A stretch of 64,000 bases of DNA from Phytopseudomonas flavescens (GTDB lineage: Bacteria > Pseudomonadota > Gammaproteobacteria > Pseudomonadales > Pseudomonadaceae): positions 62,001 through 126,000 of the forward strand of contig NZ_FNDG01000006.1 of the NCBI RefSeq assembly GCF_900100535.1, given 5' to 3'. Under the pieces are notes generated by a model. The model worked only from the letters and a program-made list of their open reading frames with translations. It had not been told where the DNA came from and ran no database searches. Below are positions 43,860 to 54,536 of the stretch, one piece after another (within the stretch, counting starts at the first letter, position 1; each line of letters begins with the position of its first letter). The position numbers and the translations under genes were made by a program.

Positions 43860-45128
43860 ATGTCTGATCTGAAAACTGCCGCTCTCGACTACCATGAGAA
43901 ACCCCGTCCGGGTAAATTGAGTGTCGAGCTCACCAAGCCTACCGCCACTGCCCGTGATCTCTCTCTGGCTTACAGCCCGGGCGTCGCCGAGCCGGTGCGC
44001 GAGATCGCTCGCGATCCGGAGCTCGCCTACCGCTACACCGGTAAAGGCAACCTGGTAGCAGTCATTTCCGACGGCACCGCGATCCTCGGCCTGGGCGATC
44101 TGGGGCCGCTGGCATCCAAGCCGGTCATGGAAGGCAAGGGCGTGCTGTTCAAGCGCTTTGCCGGTGTCGATGTGTTCGACATCGAGGTCGATGCCGAGAG
44201 CCCGCAGGCCTTCATCGATACCGTGAAGCGCATCTCCATCACCTTCGGTGGCATCAACCTGGAAGACATCAAGGCACCCGAGTGCTTCGAGATCGAGCGC
44301 GCCCTGATCGAGCAGTGCGATATCCCGGTTTTCCACGATGACCAGCACGGTACCGCGATCGTCACCGCGGCCGGCATGCTCAACGCCCTGGAGATCGCTG
44401 GCAAGACCCTGCCGGAAGCCAAGATCGTTTGCCTGGGGGCCGGCGCGGCAGCCATCTCTTGCATGAAGCTGCTGGTGAGCATGGGTGCCAAGGTCGAGAA
44501 CATCTTCATGATCGACCGCAAGGGTGTGATCCACGCCGGCCGTGATGACCTCAACCAGTACAAGGCGGTGTTCGCCACCGAGACCTCCAAGCGTACCCTG
44601 GATGACGCGCTGACTGGCGCCGACGTGTTCGTCGGCCTGTCCGGTCCGGATCTGCTGAGTGCCGAAGGTCTCAGGCTGATGGCACCCAATCCGATCGTGT
44701 TCGCCTGCTCCAACCCTGATCCGGAGATCAAGCCGGAGCTGGCGCATGCCACCCGTGACGACGTGATCATGGCCACTGGTCGCTCCGATTACCCGAACCA
44801 GGTCAACAACGTACTGGGCTTCCCGTTCATCTTCCGTGGCGCCCTGGACGTTCGCGCCACCCGTATCAACGAAGAGATGAAGATCGCTGCAGCCAACGCA
44901 TTGCGCGAACTGGCCAAGCTGCCGGTGCCGCAGGAAGTCTGCGATGCCTACGGCGGTATCGCTCTGCAGTTCGGTCGTGAGTACATCATTCCCAAGCCGA
45001 TGGATGCGCGTCTGATCACCGTGGTGTGCGATGCAGTGGCCAAGGCGGCCATTGAAAGTGGTGTGGCGACGCTGCCCTATCCGAAGCACTATCCGCTGCA
45101 GTCGGTTGCCGATGTGTTCAACGGCTGA
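43860..45128 (+). CDS. maeB: NADP/NAD malic enzyme (MaeB-type without PTA domain)
   Basis: A 422-residue malic enzyme that oxidatively decarboxylates malate to pyruvate. Conserved segments are SLAYSPGVAEPV, the Tyr/Lys catalytic region (YTGKGNLVAVISDGTAILGLGDLG, GKGVLFKRFAGVDVFDIEVD), FHDDQHGTAIVTAAG and the Rossmann motif CLGAGAAAIS. It lacks the C-terminal phosphotransacetylase-like domain of the 750-residue MaeB, so it is the short form known in pseudomonads. Start 43860. A very long palindromic terminator follows. Confidence 0.93.
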   Translation: MSDLKTAALDYHEKPRPGKLSVELTKPTATARDLSLAYSPGVAEPVREIARDPELAYRYTGKGNLVAVISDGTAILGLGDLGPLASKPVMEGKGVLFKRFAGVDVFDIEVDAESPQAFIDTVKRISITFGGINLEDIKAPECFEIERALIEQCDIPVFHDDQHGTAIVTAAGMLNALEIAGKTLPEAKIVCLGAGAAAISCMKLLVSMGAKVENIFMIDRKGVIHAGRDDLNQYKAVFATETSKRTLDDALTGADVFVGLSGPDLLSAEGLRLMAPNPIVFACSNPDPEIKPELAHATRDDVIMATGRSDYPNQVNNVLGFPFIFRGALDVRATRINEEMKIAAANALRELAKLPVPQEVCDAYGGIALQFGREYIIPKPMDARLITVVCDAVAKAAIESGVATLPYPKHYPLQSVADVFNG

Positions 45129-45136
45129 GTGATCGG

Positions 45137-45186
45137 CCGTTAGGCAATAAAAAACCCGCTTCGGCGGGTTTTTTATTGCCTAACGG
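45137..45186. terminator. bidirectional terminator, perfect 23-bp stem with TTCG loop
   Basis: A 23-bp perfectly paired stem (45137-45159 with 45164-45186) closed by a C(TTCG)G tetraloop, with A and T runs in the stem (AAAAAACCCGC / GCGGGTTTTTT). It lies between convergent maeB and ponA and would terminate both. Confidence 0.93.
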
Positions 45187-45228
45187 CTTTCTATTCGAGG
45201 CGTGTGGCGTGGTGCCGCTTGCCGCGAT

Positions 45229-47664
45229 TCAAAAGAGGTCGATCGGGGCGGCCTCGTCGGCCGGCAGCGGGCTGCCGGGGGCGCCCATGCCTGGGTCGAG
45301 TTCGTTCATGGGCGGCGGCGAGTCCTCGCTCTTGAACAGTTCGAAGTAGGCGTCTGGCGTTCCCGGTGCCGCAGCGCGACCGCTGTGAGGGTCGACACGC
45401 AGGGTGAGGATGCCCTCGGGCTCGGCTGGCGCGTGGGCGGGTTTGTCCTTGAGCGCGGCGCCCATGTAGTTCATCCAGATCGGCAGTGCCACGGTTCCAC
45501 CGTATTCGTTGCGCCCCAGGCTTTCCGGCTGGTCGAAGCCCGCCCACACGGTGGTCACGAAATCAGCGTTGTAGCCGGAGAACCAGCTGTCCTTGGAATC
45601 GTTGGTGGTCCCGGTCTTGCCGGCCAGGTCGGTTCGGCCCAGGGCCATGGCGCGGCGCCCGGTACCGCGCTTGATCACGTCCTGCAGCATGCTGGTCATG
45701 ATATAGGCGGTGCGCTCGTCAAGAATGCGCTCGGCCGCGGCCGGTTCGGGTGCCTCCGGCAATTGTTCGGGCTTGGCTTCTGCGGTGCTCATCACGCCCT
45801 CTTCATTGACCGGTGGCGGCACTGGCGGTTGTTCGGCATTCGGCACGCTTGGCGGATTGGCGATGAACAGCGGGTCGCCATGGCGATTGTCGATGCGCTG
45901 GATCAGGTATGGCTGAACCTTGTGCCCGCCGTTGGCGAACGTTGTCCAGCCGGTGGCGATTTCCATGGGGGTCAGGTTGGCGGTGCCCAGCGCCAGTGAC
46001 AGATTGCGTGGCAGGTCCTGGCGGTTGAAGCCGAAACGCTCGATGTAGCGCAGCGTCCGTTCGATACCCATGGCTTGCAACAGGCGAATCGACACCAGGT
46101 TGCGCGACTTGTAGAGCGCCTCGCGCAGGCGGATGGGGCCTAGGAAGGTGTTGTTGTCGTTCTTCGGGCGCCAGACCTGATCCATGTAGTCGTCGACGAA
46201 GACGATCGGAGCATCGTTGACCAGGCTGGAGGCGGTGTAGCCACTGTCCAGTGCGGCGCTGTAGATGAATGGCTTGAAGCTGGAGCCTGGCTGGCGCTTG
46301 GCCTGTACGGCGCGGTTGTAGTTGCTCTGTTCGAAAGAGAAGCCGCCGACCAGGGCACGAATCGCACCATTGTGCGGGTCGAGGGAAACCAGGGCGCTCT
46401 GTGCGCTTGGCAGTTGCACGAAGCGCAGGCTTTCATCGTCCTGGCGCTGTACGCGAATCAGGTCGCCGACCTGCACCACGTCCGCTGGCTGCTGTGGCCT
46501 GGGGCCCAGGCTGTTGGTATTGAGGAAGGGGCGAGCCCATTTCATGCTGTCCCAGGACACGGCCTCTTCGGCGCCGCGGCGCGTCAGTACCAGAATGCCG
46601 CTTTTCTCGACCTGGGTGACGATGGCCGGTTCCAGACCGCCACGCAGGCCCTGCTTGCTCAGCTCGGCCTGCCAGGTTTCCCGGGTCATGCCGGGCAATC
46701 GGCTTTCCGGGCCGCGATAACCGTGGCGCTGGTCATAGTCGATCAAGCCGTCCCGCAGCGCCTTGTTGGCCATCAGTTGCAGGTCGCTGGGTACCGTGGT
46801 GGTGACGTTGAAACCCTGGGTATAAGCGTCGCTGCCATAGCGGCCGACCATCTCGGCACGCGCCATTTCGGCCACGTAGGGCGCCGGCACCTCGGGAGTG
46901 GGTACGTGGTAGCTGGCGTCCACCGGCTCGGCAAGGGCCGTTTCGTAGCGGGCCTGATCGATGCGGCCCAGGCGGTGCATGCGGCCGAGGATCCAGTCGC
47001 GGCGCTCCTTGGCGCGGGTCGGATTGGTCAGCGGATTGAAGGCCGAAGGTGCCTTGGGGAGACCGGCTATCGTCGCAAGCTGCGACAGGCTCAAGTCTCG
47101 AATGGACTTGCCGTAATAGACTTGTGCGGCGGCTTCGATACCGTAGGCGCGATGGCCCAGATAGATTTTGTTGACGTAGAGCTCGAGGATTTCATTCTTG
47201 CTCAACTCGCGCTCGATCTGCAGAGCCAGGAGGATCTCGGTGATCTTGCGCGAGAAACTTCGTTCGCTGGTGAGGAAGAAGTTCTTCGCCACCTGCATGG
47301 TGATGGTGCTGCCGCCCGATTGAATTTGACCGGTTTTCAATAATTGCGTGGCAGCGCGCATCAGGCTTGTAAGATCAACGCCATAATGGTTTGCGAAGTT
47401 GTCGTCCTCTGCGGCGAGCAGCGCACTGGTGAAGTCAGGCGGAATGTCGGCGAAGGCAATGGGGGAGCGGCGCATTTCCCCGAATTCCGCGATGAGCTTT
47501 CCATCGCTGCTGTAGACCCGAAGCGGGATCTGCAGCTCTATGCTGCGCAGGGCATCGACAGAGGGTAGAGTCGGGCTCAGGTAGAGGAAGGCACCGCTGA
47601 GGCTGAGTAGTAGCGCACAAAAAACAGCGATGACGGACCAACAGAAAAACTTCAGCAAACGCAT
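45229..47664 (-). CDS. ponA: Penicillin-binding protein 1A (bifunctional)
   Basis: An 811-residue class A PBP. One N-terminal membrane helix (about 5-28), the glycosyltransferase (GT51) domain with the catalytic Glu in LLAAEDDNFANHYGVD and the motifs GGSTITMQVAKNF and ELYVNKIYLG, then a transpeptidase domain with Ser in KRQPGSSFKPFIYSAALD, SRN in ALYKSRNLVSIRLL and KTGT in DLAGKTGTTNDSKD. It polymerises and cross-links peptidoglycan. The start at 47664 (MRLLKFFCW) is used; a TTG 3 bases upstream is also open. It is divergent from pilM, as in P. aeruginosa. Confidence 0.97.
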   Translation of the reverse strand: MRLLKFFCWSVIAVFCALLLSLSGAFLYLSPTLPSVDALRSIELQIPLRVYSSDGKLIAEFGEMRRSPIAFADIPPDFTSALLAAEDDNFANHYGVDLTSLMRAATQLLKTGQIQSGGSTITMQVAKNFFLTSERSFSRKITEILLALQIERELSKNEILELYVNKIYLGHRAYGIEAAAQVYYGKSIRDLSLSQLATIAGLPKAPSAFNPLTNPTRAKERRDWILGRMHRLGRIDQARYETALAEPVDASYHVPTPEVPAPYVAEMARAEMVGRYGSDAYTQGFNVTTTVPSDLQLMANKALRDGLIDYDQRHGYRGPESRLPGMTRETWQAELSKQGLRGGLEPAIVTQVEKSGILVLTRRGAEEAVSWDSMKWARPFLNTNSLGPRPQQPADVVQVGDLIRVQRQDDESLRFVQLPSAQSALVSLDPHNGAIRALVGGFSFEQSNYNRAVQAKRQPGSSFKPFIYSAALDSGYTASSLVNDAPIVFVDDYMDQVWRPKNDNNTFLGPIRLREALYKSRNLVSIRLLQAMGIERTLRYIERFGFNRQDLPRNLSLALGTANLTPMEIATGWTTFANGGHKVQPYLIQRIDNRHGDPLFIANPPSVPNAEQPPVPPPVNEEGVMSTAEAKPEQLPEAPEPAAAERILDERTAYIMTSMLQDVIKRGTGRRAMALGRTDLAGKTGTTNDSKDSWFSGYNADFVTTVWAGFDQPESLGRNEYGGTVALPIWMNYMGAALKDKPAHAPAEPEGILTLRVDPHSGRAAAPGTPDAYFELFKSEDSPPPMNELDPGMGAPGSPLPADEAAPIDLF

Positions 47665-47768
47665 CAAGATTTTTGGATTTCCAGATAAAAGAATGAGTTA
47701 AGCGGAAGACGAGGCGCAAGGGCAAAAAACTGATCACATTATAAGCGTTTTTTTTGCTGGGGAGCCAT

Positions 47769-47797
47769 TTGCGCTTCTGTCAAGTCTGCTATTTAAT
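47769..47797 (+). promoter_or_regulatory. candidate pilM operon promoter
   Basis: TTGCGC (47769-47774) and TTTAAT (47792-47797), 17-base spacer, in the AT-rich divergent ponA/pilM gap; 52 bases before the pilM GTG. Confidence 0.45.
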
Positions 47798-47822
47798 GTG
47801 GAAAAATATAAATCGTCCGTAA

Positions 47823-48913
<1,091 letters not shown>

Positions 48914-48914
<1 letters not shown>

Positions 48915-49486
48915 TGGCACGGATCAACCTCCTACCATGGCGCGAGCAGCTCCGCGAAGAACGCAAGCAACGCTTTCTGGTTTGCCTGGGCGGTTTGCTG
49001 GTAGTCGCCGCGGGCCTGGTGTTTCTGGGCGATCAGTACCTCAATGGCGAGATCGAGAACCAGCAGGCACGCAACGATTACGTGCGCAAGGAGATCGCTG
49101 TGCTGGATAAGCGCATCGCCGAAATCAGTGAGCTGCGCACACGTCGCCAGCAGCTACTGGAGCGCATGAAGATCATTCAGGATTTGCAGGGCAATCGTCC
49201 GATCATCGGGCATGTCTTCGACCAGTTGGTGCGAACGCTTCCCGATGGTGTGTATTTCACGGCCGTGAAGATGACCGACAAGACCATTGCCATCGTCGGC
49301 GCGGCCGAGTCGAACAGTCGTGTTTCCAAGCTGATGCGCGACATGGATGCCTCGGATTGGCTGGCATTGCCGAACCTGACCGAGGTCAAGGCGGTTACCG
49401 CCGGCGCGGTGGACCAGGCCAACACCTTTCAACTGACCGTGCAGCAGTCGCGGCCTGCCAGTGAAGAAGCGGAGGTCAAGCCATGA
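48914..49486 (+). CDS. pilN: Type IV pilus assembly protein PilN
   Basis: A 190-residue bitopic inner-membrane protein. The N-terminal MARINLLPWREQLREERKQRF binds PilM (conserved INLLPW), followed by one membrane helix (about 23-40), a coiled coil and a ferredoxin-like periplasmic domain (LVRTLPDGVYFTAVKMTDKTIAIVGAAES). It forms heterodimers with PilO. Couplings: TGATG with pilM, ATGA with pilO. Confidence 0.95.
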
Positions 49487-50106
49487 GTCTGAACGATTCC
49501 CTGGCGAGCTTGCGCAAGATCGATTTCAATGATCTCGACCTCAACAACATCGGTTCCTGGCCCTCCGCGGTCAAGGTCATTGCCGGCATGATTGCCGTGG
49601 TACTGGTGTTGGCGCTCGGCTACAACTTCCACCTGAAAGACCTTCAGGCGAACCTCGATCAGCAGCGCATGGATGAGGAAACGCTCAAGGAGCAGTTCTC
49701 CAGCAAGGCATTCCAGGCAGCCAACCTCGAGGCTTATCGCGAGCAGATGAATGAAGCGGAGGTGTCGTTCGGTGCACTGCTCAAGCAATTGCCGAGCGAT
49801 ACCGAGGTGCCGGGGCTGCTCGAGGATATTACCCGTATCGGTCTGGACAGCGGCCTGGAATTCGAGGAAATCAAGCTGCTGCCGGAAGTCACCCAGCCGT
49901 TCTATATCGAGCTGCCCATCCAGATCAAGGTGGTGGGTGGCTACCACGACCTGGCGACTTTCGTCAGCGGGGTCGCCAGTCAGCCGCGTATCGTCACGTT
50001 GCATGATTTCGAGCTGGTTCCCGCCGAGCAGGGCAGCACGTCCAAGCTGCGCATGAGTATCCTGGCCAAGACCTATCGCTACAATGACAAGGGTGCACAT
50101 CCATGA
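49483..50106 (+). CDS. pilO: Type IV pilus assembly protein PilO
   Basis: A 207-residue inner-membrane protein. The short cytoplasmic start (SLNDSLASLRKIDFNDLDLNNIGSWP) precedes one membrane helix (VKVIAGMIAVVLVLALGYNF, about 30-49), a coiled coil and a ferredoxin-like domain (EVPGLLEDITRIGLDSGLEFEEIKLLPE ... YIELPIQIKVVGGYHDLATFVSGVASQPRI). It pairs with PilN and contacts PilP to align the complex with the secretin. Overlaps pilN and pilP by 4 bases each. Confidence 0.95.
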   Translation: MSLNDSLASLRKIDFNDLDLNNIGSWPSAVKVIAGMIAVVLVLALGYNFHLKDLQANLDQQRMDEETLKEQFSSKAFQAANLEAYREQMNEAEVSFGALLKQLPSDTEVPGLLEDITRIGLDSGLEFEEIKLLPEVTQPFYIELPIQIKVVGGYHDLATFVSGVASQPRIVTLHDFELVPAEQGSTSKLRMSILAKTYRYNDKGAHP

Positions 50107-50621
50107 AGCGGGTTTTCTTGTCCAGCCTACTGTTGCTCAGCCTGGGCGGTTGCGGTAGCGGCGACTTCAGTGATCTGCAGGCCTATATGGATGAGGTGCG
50201 GGCACGGCCGAAAGGCCAGATCGAGCCACTTCCACAACCCGAGCCCTATGAAAGCTTCACCTATAGCGCCGCGGCCCTGCGTAGCCCGTTCCAGCCGCCC
50301 GTGAAGATCGATCCGATCAGCCGGACCAAGGGCAGCAAGGAAATCAAACCGGACGAAACCCGGGTCAAGCAGTTCCTCGAAGGCTTCAATATCGAACTCT
50401 TCGAGATGGTGGGTACGCTGGCCAACAACAGCGGTTCGTTCGCGTTGGTCAGCGGAGCCGGTGGGGTTCATCGCGTCAGGGTCGGGGACTACCTGGGGCG
50501 CAATGAAGGCCGTATCGTCGCCATCGACAGTGCCAAGATCGACGTCGTCGAAATCGTCCCTGATGGTGATGGTGGCTGGCTCGAACGCCCCCGTACCCTC
50601 ACTCTGAAGGAGCGCTCCTGA
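50103..50621 (+). CDS. pilP: Type IV pilus lipoprotein PilP
   Basis: A 172-residue inner-membrane lipoprotein. Signal peptide with lipobox LGGC (Cys17), a flexible linker, then the C-terminal HR/GspC-like beta domain (FNIELFEMVGTLANNSGSFALVSGAGGVHRVRVGDYLGRNEGRIVAID) that docks to the N0 domain of PilQ. The N-terminal part binds the PilNO heterodimer. It overlaps pilO by 4 bases and precedes pilQ by 15 bases. Confidence 0.95.
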   Translation: MKRVFLSSLLLLSLGGCGSGDFSDLQAYMDEVRARPKGQIEPLPQPEPYESFTYSAAALRSPFQPPVKIDPISRTKGSKEIKPDETRVKQFLEGFNIELFEMVGTLANNSGSFALVSGAGGVHRVRVGDYLGRNEGRIVAIDSAKIDVVEIVPDGDGGWLERPRTLTLKERS

Positions 50622-50636
50622 GGAGCGAGGTGAAGC

Positions 50637-52850
50637 ATGAACAGAAATAACCGGTCTGCCAAACGGAACCCAAGCATGAACAGCTCTTTTTCGCGTCTCG
50701 GCGTTTCGCTGCTGGCGATCCTGCTCTCCCCTGCAGCGCTGGCAGCCAACCTGCAAGCGCTGGATGTCGCAGCTCTGCCGGGTGACCGTGTCGAGCTGAA
50801 ACTGTCGTTCGACGAGCCGGTCAGCGCACCGCGTGGCTACACCATCGAGCAGCCAGCCCGCATCGCCCTGGATCTGCCTGGGGTCGCCAACAAGCTGGGC
50901 GCCAAGAACCGCGAACTGGGGATGGGCAATGCCCGCAGCGTTACCGTCGTCGAGGCCAAGGATCGCACCCGACTGATCATCAACCTGACCAATCTGGCGC
51001 CTTACAATACCCGTACCGAAGGCAACAACCTGTTCGTACAGGTCGGGACCGGTGTCGCCACTACCGCAGCCAGCGCCGCTGCCGCCCCGGCAAGTGCGCC
51101 GGCTGCTGCCCGCCCCGCCCCCGTGGCTGCTACACCGGTTGCGGCTCCCGCAGCGCCGAAGGTGTTCGGCGCGGTGAACAAGGCGATCCGCAACATCGAT
51201 TTCCAGCGTGGTGAGCAGGGCGAGGGCAACGTCGTCATCAACCTCTCCGATGCCTCCGTCAGCCCCGATATTCAGGAGCGTAGCGGCAAGATCGTGCTGA
51301 ACTTCAATCGCACCCAGTTGCCGGAAGCCCTCCGTGTGCGCCTGGATGTCAAGGACTTCGCCACGCCGGTGCAGTTCGTCAGCGCCAGCGGCACCGGTGA
51401 TGATGCGAGCATCGTCATCGAGCCGGTCGGGTCGTTCGACTACCTGGCCTACCAGACCGAGAACAAGCTGACCCTGAGCGTCAAGCCGCTGACCCAGGAA
51501 GACGCCGAGAAGCGCCAGGCCGAGCGGTTCGCCTACACCGGCGAGAAACTGTCGCTGAACTTCCAGGACATCGACGTGCGTTCGGTGCTGCAGTTGATCG
51601 CCGACTTCACCGACCTCAATCTGGTTGCCAGTGACACCGTGGCCGGCAATATCACCCTGCGTCTGCAGAACGTGCCCTGGGATCAGGCGCTGGATCTGGT
51701 GCTGAAAACCAAGGGCCTCGACAAACGCCAGGTGGGTAACGTGCTGTTGGTGGCGCCAGCCGAAGAGATCGCCGCCCGGGAGAAGCAAGAACTGGAGTCG
51801 CAGAAGCAGATTGCCGAGCTGGCGCCGCTGCGTCGCGAGCTGATCCAGGTCAACTACGCCAAGGCCACCGATATGGCCAAGCTGTTCCAGTCGGTGACCG
51901 GGGCCAGCGGCGCCGCCGGTCCGGTGGATGAGCGCGGCTCGATTACCGTCGACGACCGCACCAACAGCATCATCGCCTACCAGACCCAGGAGCGTCTGGA
52001 CGAGTTGCGCCGAATCGTGGCGCAACTGGACGTGGCGGTTCGCCAGGTGATGATCGAGGCACGGATCGTCGAGGCCAACGTCGATTACAGCAAGGCGCTG
52101 GGGGTTCGTTGGGGCGGCACACTCGGTAGTGCGGGATCCCGTTGGAGATCCTACGGTAAGGACGGCAACTTAGGGATAGAGGATGAGGACGGTGCTACCT
52201 GTGGGCCATTCGCTGGCAACTGTACTCGTCCCACATCTGGTGATTCCAACTCTCCGACACCTTTCGTTGACATGGGCGTTGCGAACAGCACCTCGGGCAT
52301 CGGTATTGGTTTTATCACCAACAGCGCCATCATTGATCTGCAGCTTTCCGCCATGGAAAGTTCGGGTAATGGTGAAATCGTCTCCCAACCCAAGGTGGTA
52401 ACTGCGGATAAGGAAACGGCGAAGATCCTCAAGGGGCAGGAAATCCCCTATCAGGAAGCGAGCTCCAGTGGCGCTACCTCGACATCTTTCAAAGAGGCTG
52501 CCTTGTCGCTGGAAGTGACGCCGCAGATCACTCCCGACAATCGCATCATCATCGAAGTGAAGGTGAACAAGGATGCACCCGACTACCAGAATCAGCTGAA
52601 CGGGGTTCCGCCCATCAGCAAGAACGAGGTCAACGCCAAGGTGCTGGTCTCCGATGGCGAAACCATCGTGATCGGCGGGGTATTTGAAAACACTCAAACC
52701 AAGGCAACCGAGAAAGTGCCTTTCCTTGGGGATGTGCCCTACCTCGGACGCCTTTTCCGTCGCGACACGATTACCGATAGCAAGACCGAGTTGCTGATTT
52801 TCATCACCCCACGCATCATGAACACTTCCGCGGTGGCCGTGAGTCGGTAA
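50637..52850 (+). CDS. pilQ: Type IV pilus secretin PilQ
   Basis: A 737-residue outer-membrane secretin. Signal peptide, two AMIN domains (about 45-140 and 180-280, peptidoglycan binding), an N0/STN-like domain (LSLNFQDIDVRSVLQLIADFTDLNLVASDTVAGNITLRLQNVPWDQALDLVL), N1 (RRELIQVNYAKATDMAKLFQSVTGA) and the secretin channel ending VPFLGDVPYLGRLFRRDT and ITPRIMN. Start at 50637 has GAGG upstream; the homologous signal peptide starts MNSSFSRLG at 50676, so the first 13 residues are uncertain. A short stretch (about 52130-52290), before the conserved SGIGIGFITNSAIIDLQLSAME, uses rare codons (TTA, ATA) and lower GC, unlike the rest of the gene. Confidence 0.95.
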   Translation: MNRNNRSAKRNPSMNSSFSRLGVSLLAILLSPAALAANLQALDVAALPGDRVELKLSFDEPVSAPRGYTIEQPARIALDLPGVANKLGAKNRELGMGNARSVTVVEAKDRTRLIINLTNLAPYNTRTEGNNLFVQVGTGVATTAASAAAAPASAPAAARPAPVAATPVAAPAAPKVFGAVNKAIRNIDFQRGEQGEGNVVINLSDASVSPDIQERSGKIVLNFNRTQLPEALRVRLDVKDFATPVQFVSASGTGDDASIVIEPVGSFDYLAYQTENKLTLSVKPLTQEDAEKRQAERFAYTGEKLSLNFQDIDVRSVLQLIADFTDLNLVASDTVAGNITLRLQNVPWDQALDLVLKTKGLDKRQVGNVLLVAPAEEIAAREKQELESQKQIAELAPLRRELIQVNYAKATDMAKLFQSVTGASGAAGPVDERGSITVDDRTNSIIAYQTQERLDELRRIVAQLDVAVRQVMIEARIVEANVDYSKALGVRWGGTLGSAGSRWRSYGKDGNLGIEDEDGATCGPFAGNCTRPTSGDSNSPTPFVDMGVANSTSGIGIGFITNSAIIDLQLSAMESSGNGEIVSQPKVVTADKETAKILKGQEIPYQEASSSGATSTSFKEAALSLEVTPQITPDNRIIIEVKVNKDAPDYQNQLNGVPPISKNEVNAKVLVSDGETIVIGGVFENTQTKATEKVPFLGDVPYLGRLFRRDTITDSKTELLIFITPRIMNTSAVAVSR

Positions 52851-52853
52851 TTA

Positions 52854-53372
52854 GTGCGTAATCTGATCCTTGTCGGCCCGATGGGTGCTGGAAAAAGCAC
52901 CATCGGGCGCTTGCTTGCCAAAGAGTTGCGGTTGCCATTCAAGGACTCCGACAAGGAGATCGAACAGCGTACCGGTGCCGACATACCCTGGATCTTCGAT
53001 GTCGAGGGTGAGCAGGGGTTTCGCGAGCGCGAGCAGGCGGTGATCTGCTCGCTTTGCCAGTCCAACGGGCTGGTGTTGGCGACCGGGGGGGGCGCGGTGC
53101 TGCGGCCACAGAACCGGCAAGCGCTGCGCGCCGGTGGGCGGGTGGTGTATCTGCATGCCTCCGTCGAGCAGCAGATCGATCGCACGGCACGTGACCGTAA
53201 TCGTCCATTACTGCGCACGCCCAATCCCGGGCTGGTGCTGGCCGACCTGCTCGCCATTCGTGATCCGCTGTATCGGGAAATCGCCGATGTGATCATCGAG
53301 ACCGATGAGCGCCCGCCGCGTATGGTGGTTCAGGAAATTCTCGAGCGGCTGGAAGCGCTGGCACCGCGTTAA
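52854..53372 (+). CDS. aroK: Shikimate kinase
   Basis: A 172-residue kinase that phosphorylates shikimate at O3 with ATP. Walker [10 protein letters not shown] (8-16), shikimate-binding DSD in [21 protein letters not shown] and the lid [11 protein letters not shown]. The start is GTG at 52854, three bases after the pilQ stop, with no clear SD, so it probably relies on coupling to pilQ translation. Directly upstream of aroB, as in most Gammaproteobacteria. Confidence 0.96.
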   Translation: MRNLILVGPMGAGKSTIGRLLAKELRLPFKDSDKEIEQRTGADIPWIFDVEGEQGFREREQAVICSLCQSNGLVLATGGGAVLRPQNRQALRAGGRVVYLHASVEQQIDRTARDRNRPLLRTPNPGLVLADLLAIRDPLYREIADVIIETDERPPRMVVQEILERLEALAPR

Positions 53373-53422
53373 TGACAGGGCCTAACTGCGTTATCCTAGC
53401 GCCCTTTTCAATCGGGGGCTCC

Positions 53423-54529
53423 ATGCAAACACTTCATGTCGATCTCGCTGAGCGCAGCTACCCCATCCATATCGGTGCCGGCCTGCTCGGTCGTGCCGAT
53501 CTGCTGGCGCCACATATCGTCGGTCGCCAGGTGGCGATCGTCACCAACGAAACCATCGCACCCTTGTACCTGTCGACGCTGCAGGCGACTCTGGCGGATT
53601 ACCGGGTCACCTCGGTAGTGCTGCCCGACGGTGAAGCATTCAAGAACTGGGAAACCCTGCAAATCATCTTCGATGGCCTGCTCGCTGCGCGCCATGACCG
53701 CCGTACCACGGTCATCGCGCTGGGCGGCGGGGTGATAGGCGACATGGCCGGGTTCGCCGCCGCCTGTTATCAGCGTGGCGTGAATTTCATCCAGATCCCG
53801 ACTACCCTGCTGTCCCAGGTGGACTCTTCGGTCGGCGGCAAGACCGGTATCAATCACCCGCTCGGCAAGAATATGGTCGGCGCGTTCTACCAGCCTCAGG
53901 CCGTGCTGATCGACACCCGTAGCCTGCATACCTTGCCACCCCGGGAGCTGTCGGCGGGGCTGGCGGAAGTGATCAAGTATGGTCTGATCTGCGATGAGCC
54001 CTTTCTCGGCTGGCTCGAAACGAACATGTCAGCGCTGCGTGGCCTGGACCCGCTTGCACTGACCCAGGCGATCGAACGCTCCTGTGCCGCCAAGGCGCGG
54101 GTGGTGGGGGCCGACGAGCGGGAGACCGGTGTGAGGGCCACCCTCAACCTCGGGCACACGTTCGGGCATGCCATCGAGACCCATATGGGCTATGGCGTCT
54201 GGTTGCATGGCGAGGCAGTGGCGGCGGGAACGGCGATGGCGCTGGAGATGTCTCAGCGGCTGGGCTGGATCACTGCCGAAGAGCGTGACCGCGGCATTCG
54301 CCTGTTTCTGGCGGCAGGCCTGCCGGTGGTGCCGCCGCAGGAAATGACCCCCGCGGACTTTCTCGAGCACATGGCTGTCGACAAGAAGGTGCTGGATGGC
54401 CAGTTGCGTCTGGTTCTGCTGCGCTCGCTGGGCGAGGCGGTGGTGACCAGTGACTATCCACGGGACATATTGAGTGCCACCCTGGCTGCCGACTACCCGG
54501 CACTGGTGGCCCGGCTTAACAATCAGTGA
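53423..54529 (+). CDS. aroB: 3-dehydroquinate synthase
   Basis: A 368-residue NAD- and zinc-dependent enzyme that cyclises DAHP to 3-dehydroquinate in the shikimate pathway. NAD loop [19 protein letters not shown], conserved [26 protein letters not shown], zinc ligands Glu in GLAEVIKYG and His in [12 protein letters not shown] and HGEAVAAG. Start at 53423 ([14 protein letters not shown]). It is followed by the SPOR ATPase gene with a 7-base gap, the aroK-aroB-damX order of Enterobacteria and Pseudomonas. Confidence 0.97.
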   Translation: MQTLHVDLAERSYPIHIGAGLLGRADLLAPHIVGRQVAIVTNETIAPLYLSTLQATLADYRVTSVVLPDGEAFKNWETLQIIFDGLLAARHDRRTTVIALGGGVIGDMAGFAAACYQRGVNFIQIPTTLLSQVDSSVGGKTGINHPLGKNMVGAFYQPQAVLIDTRSLHTLPPRELSAGLAEVIKYGLICDEPFLGWLETNMSALRGLDPLALTQAIERSCAAKARVVGADERETGVRATLNLGHTFGHAIETHMGYGVWLHGEAVAAGTAMALEMSQRLGWITAEERDRGIRLFLAAGLPVVPPQEMTPADFLEHMAVDKKVLDGQLRLVLLRSLGEAVVTSDYPRDILSATLAADYPALVARLNNQ

Positions 54530-54536
54530 GTATTCA

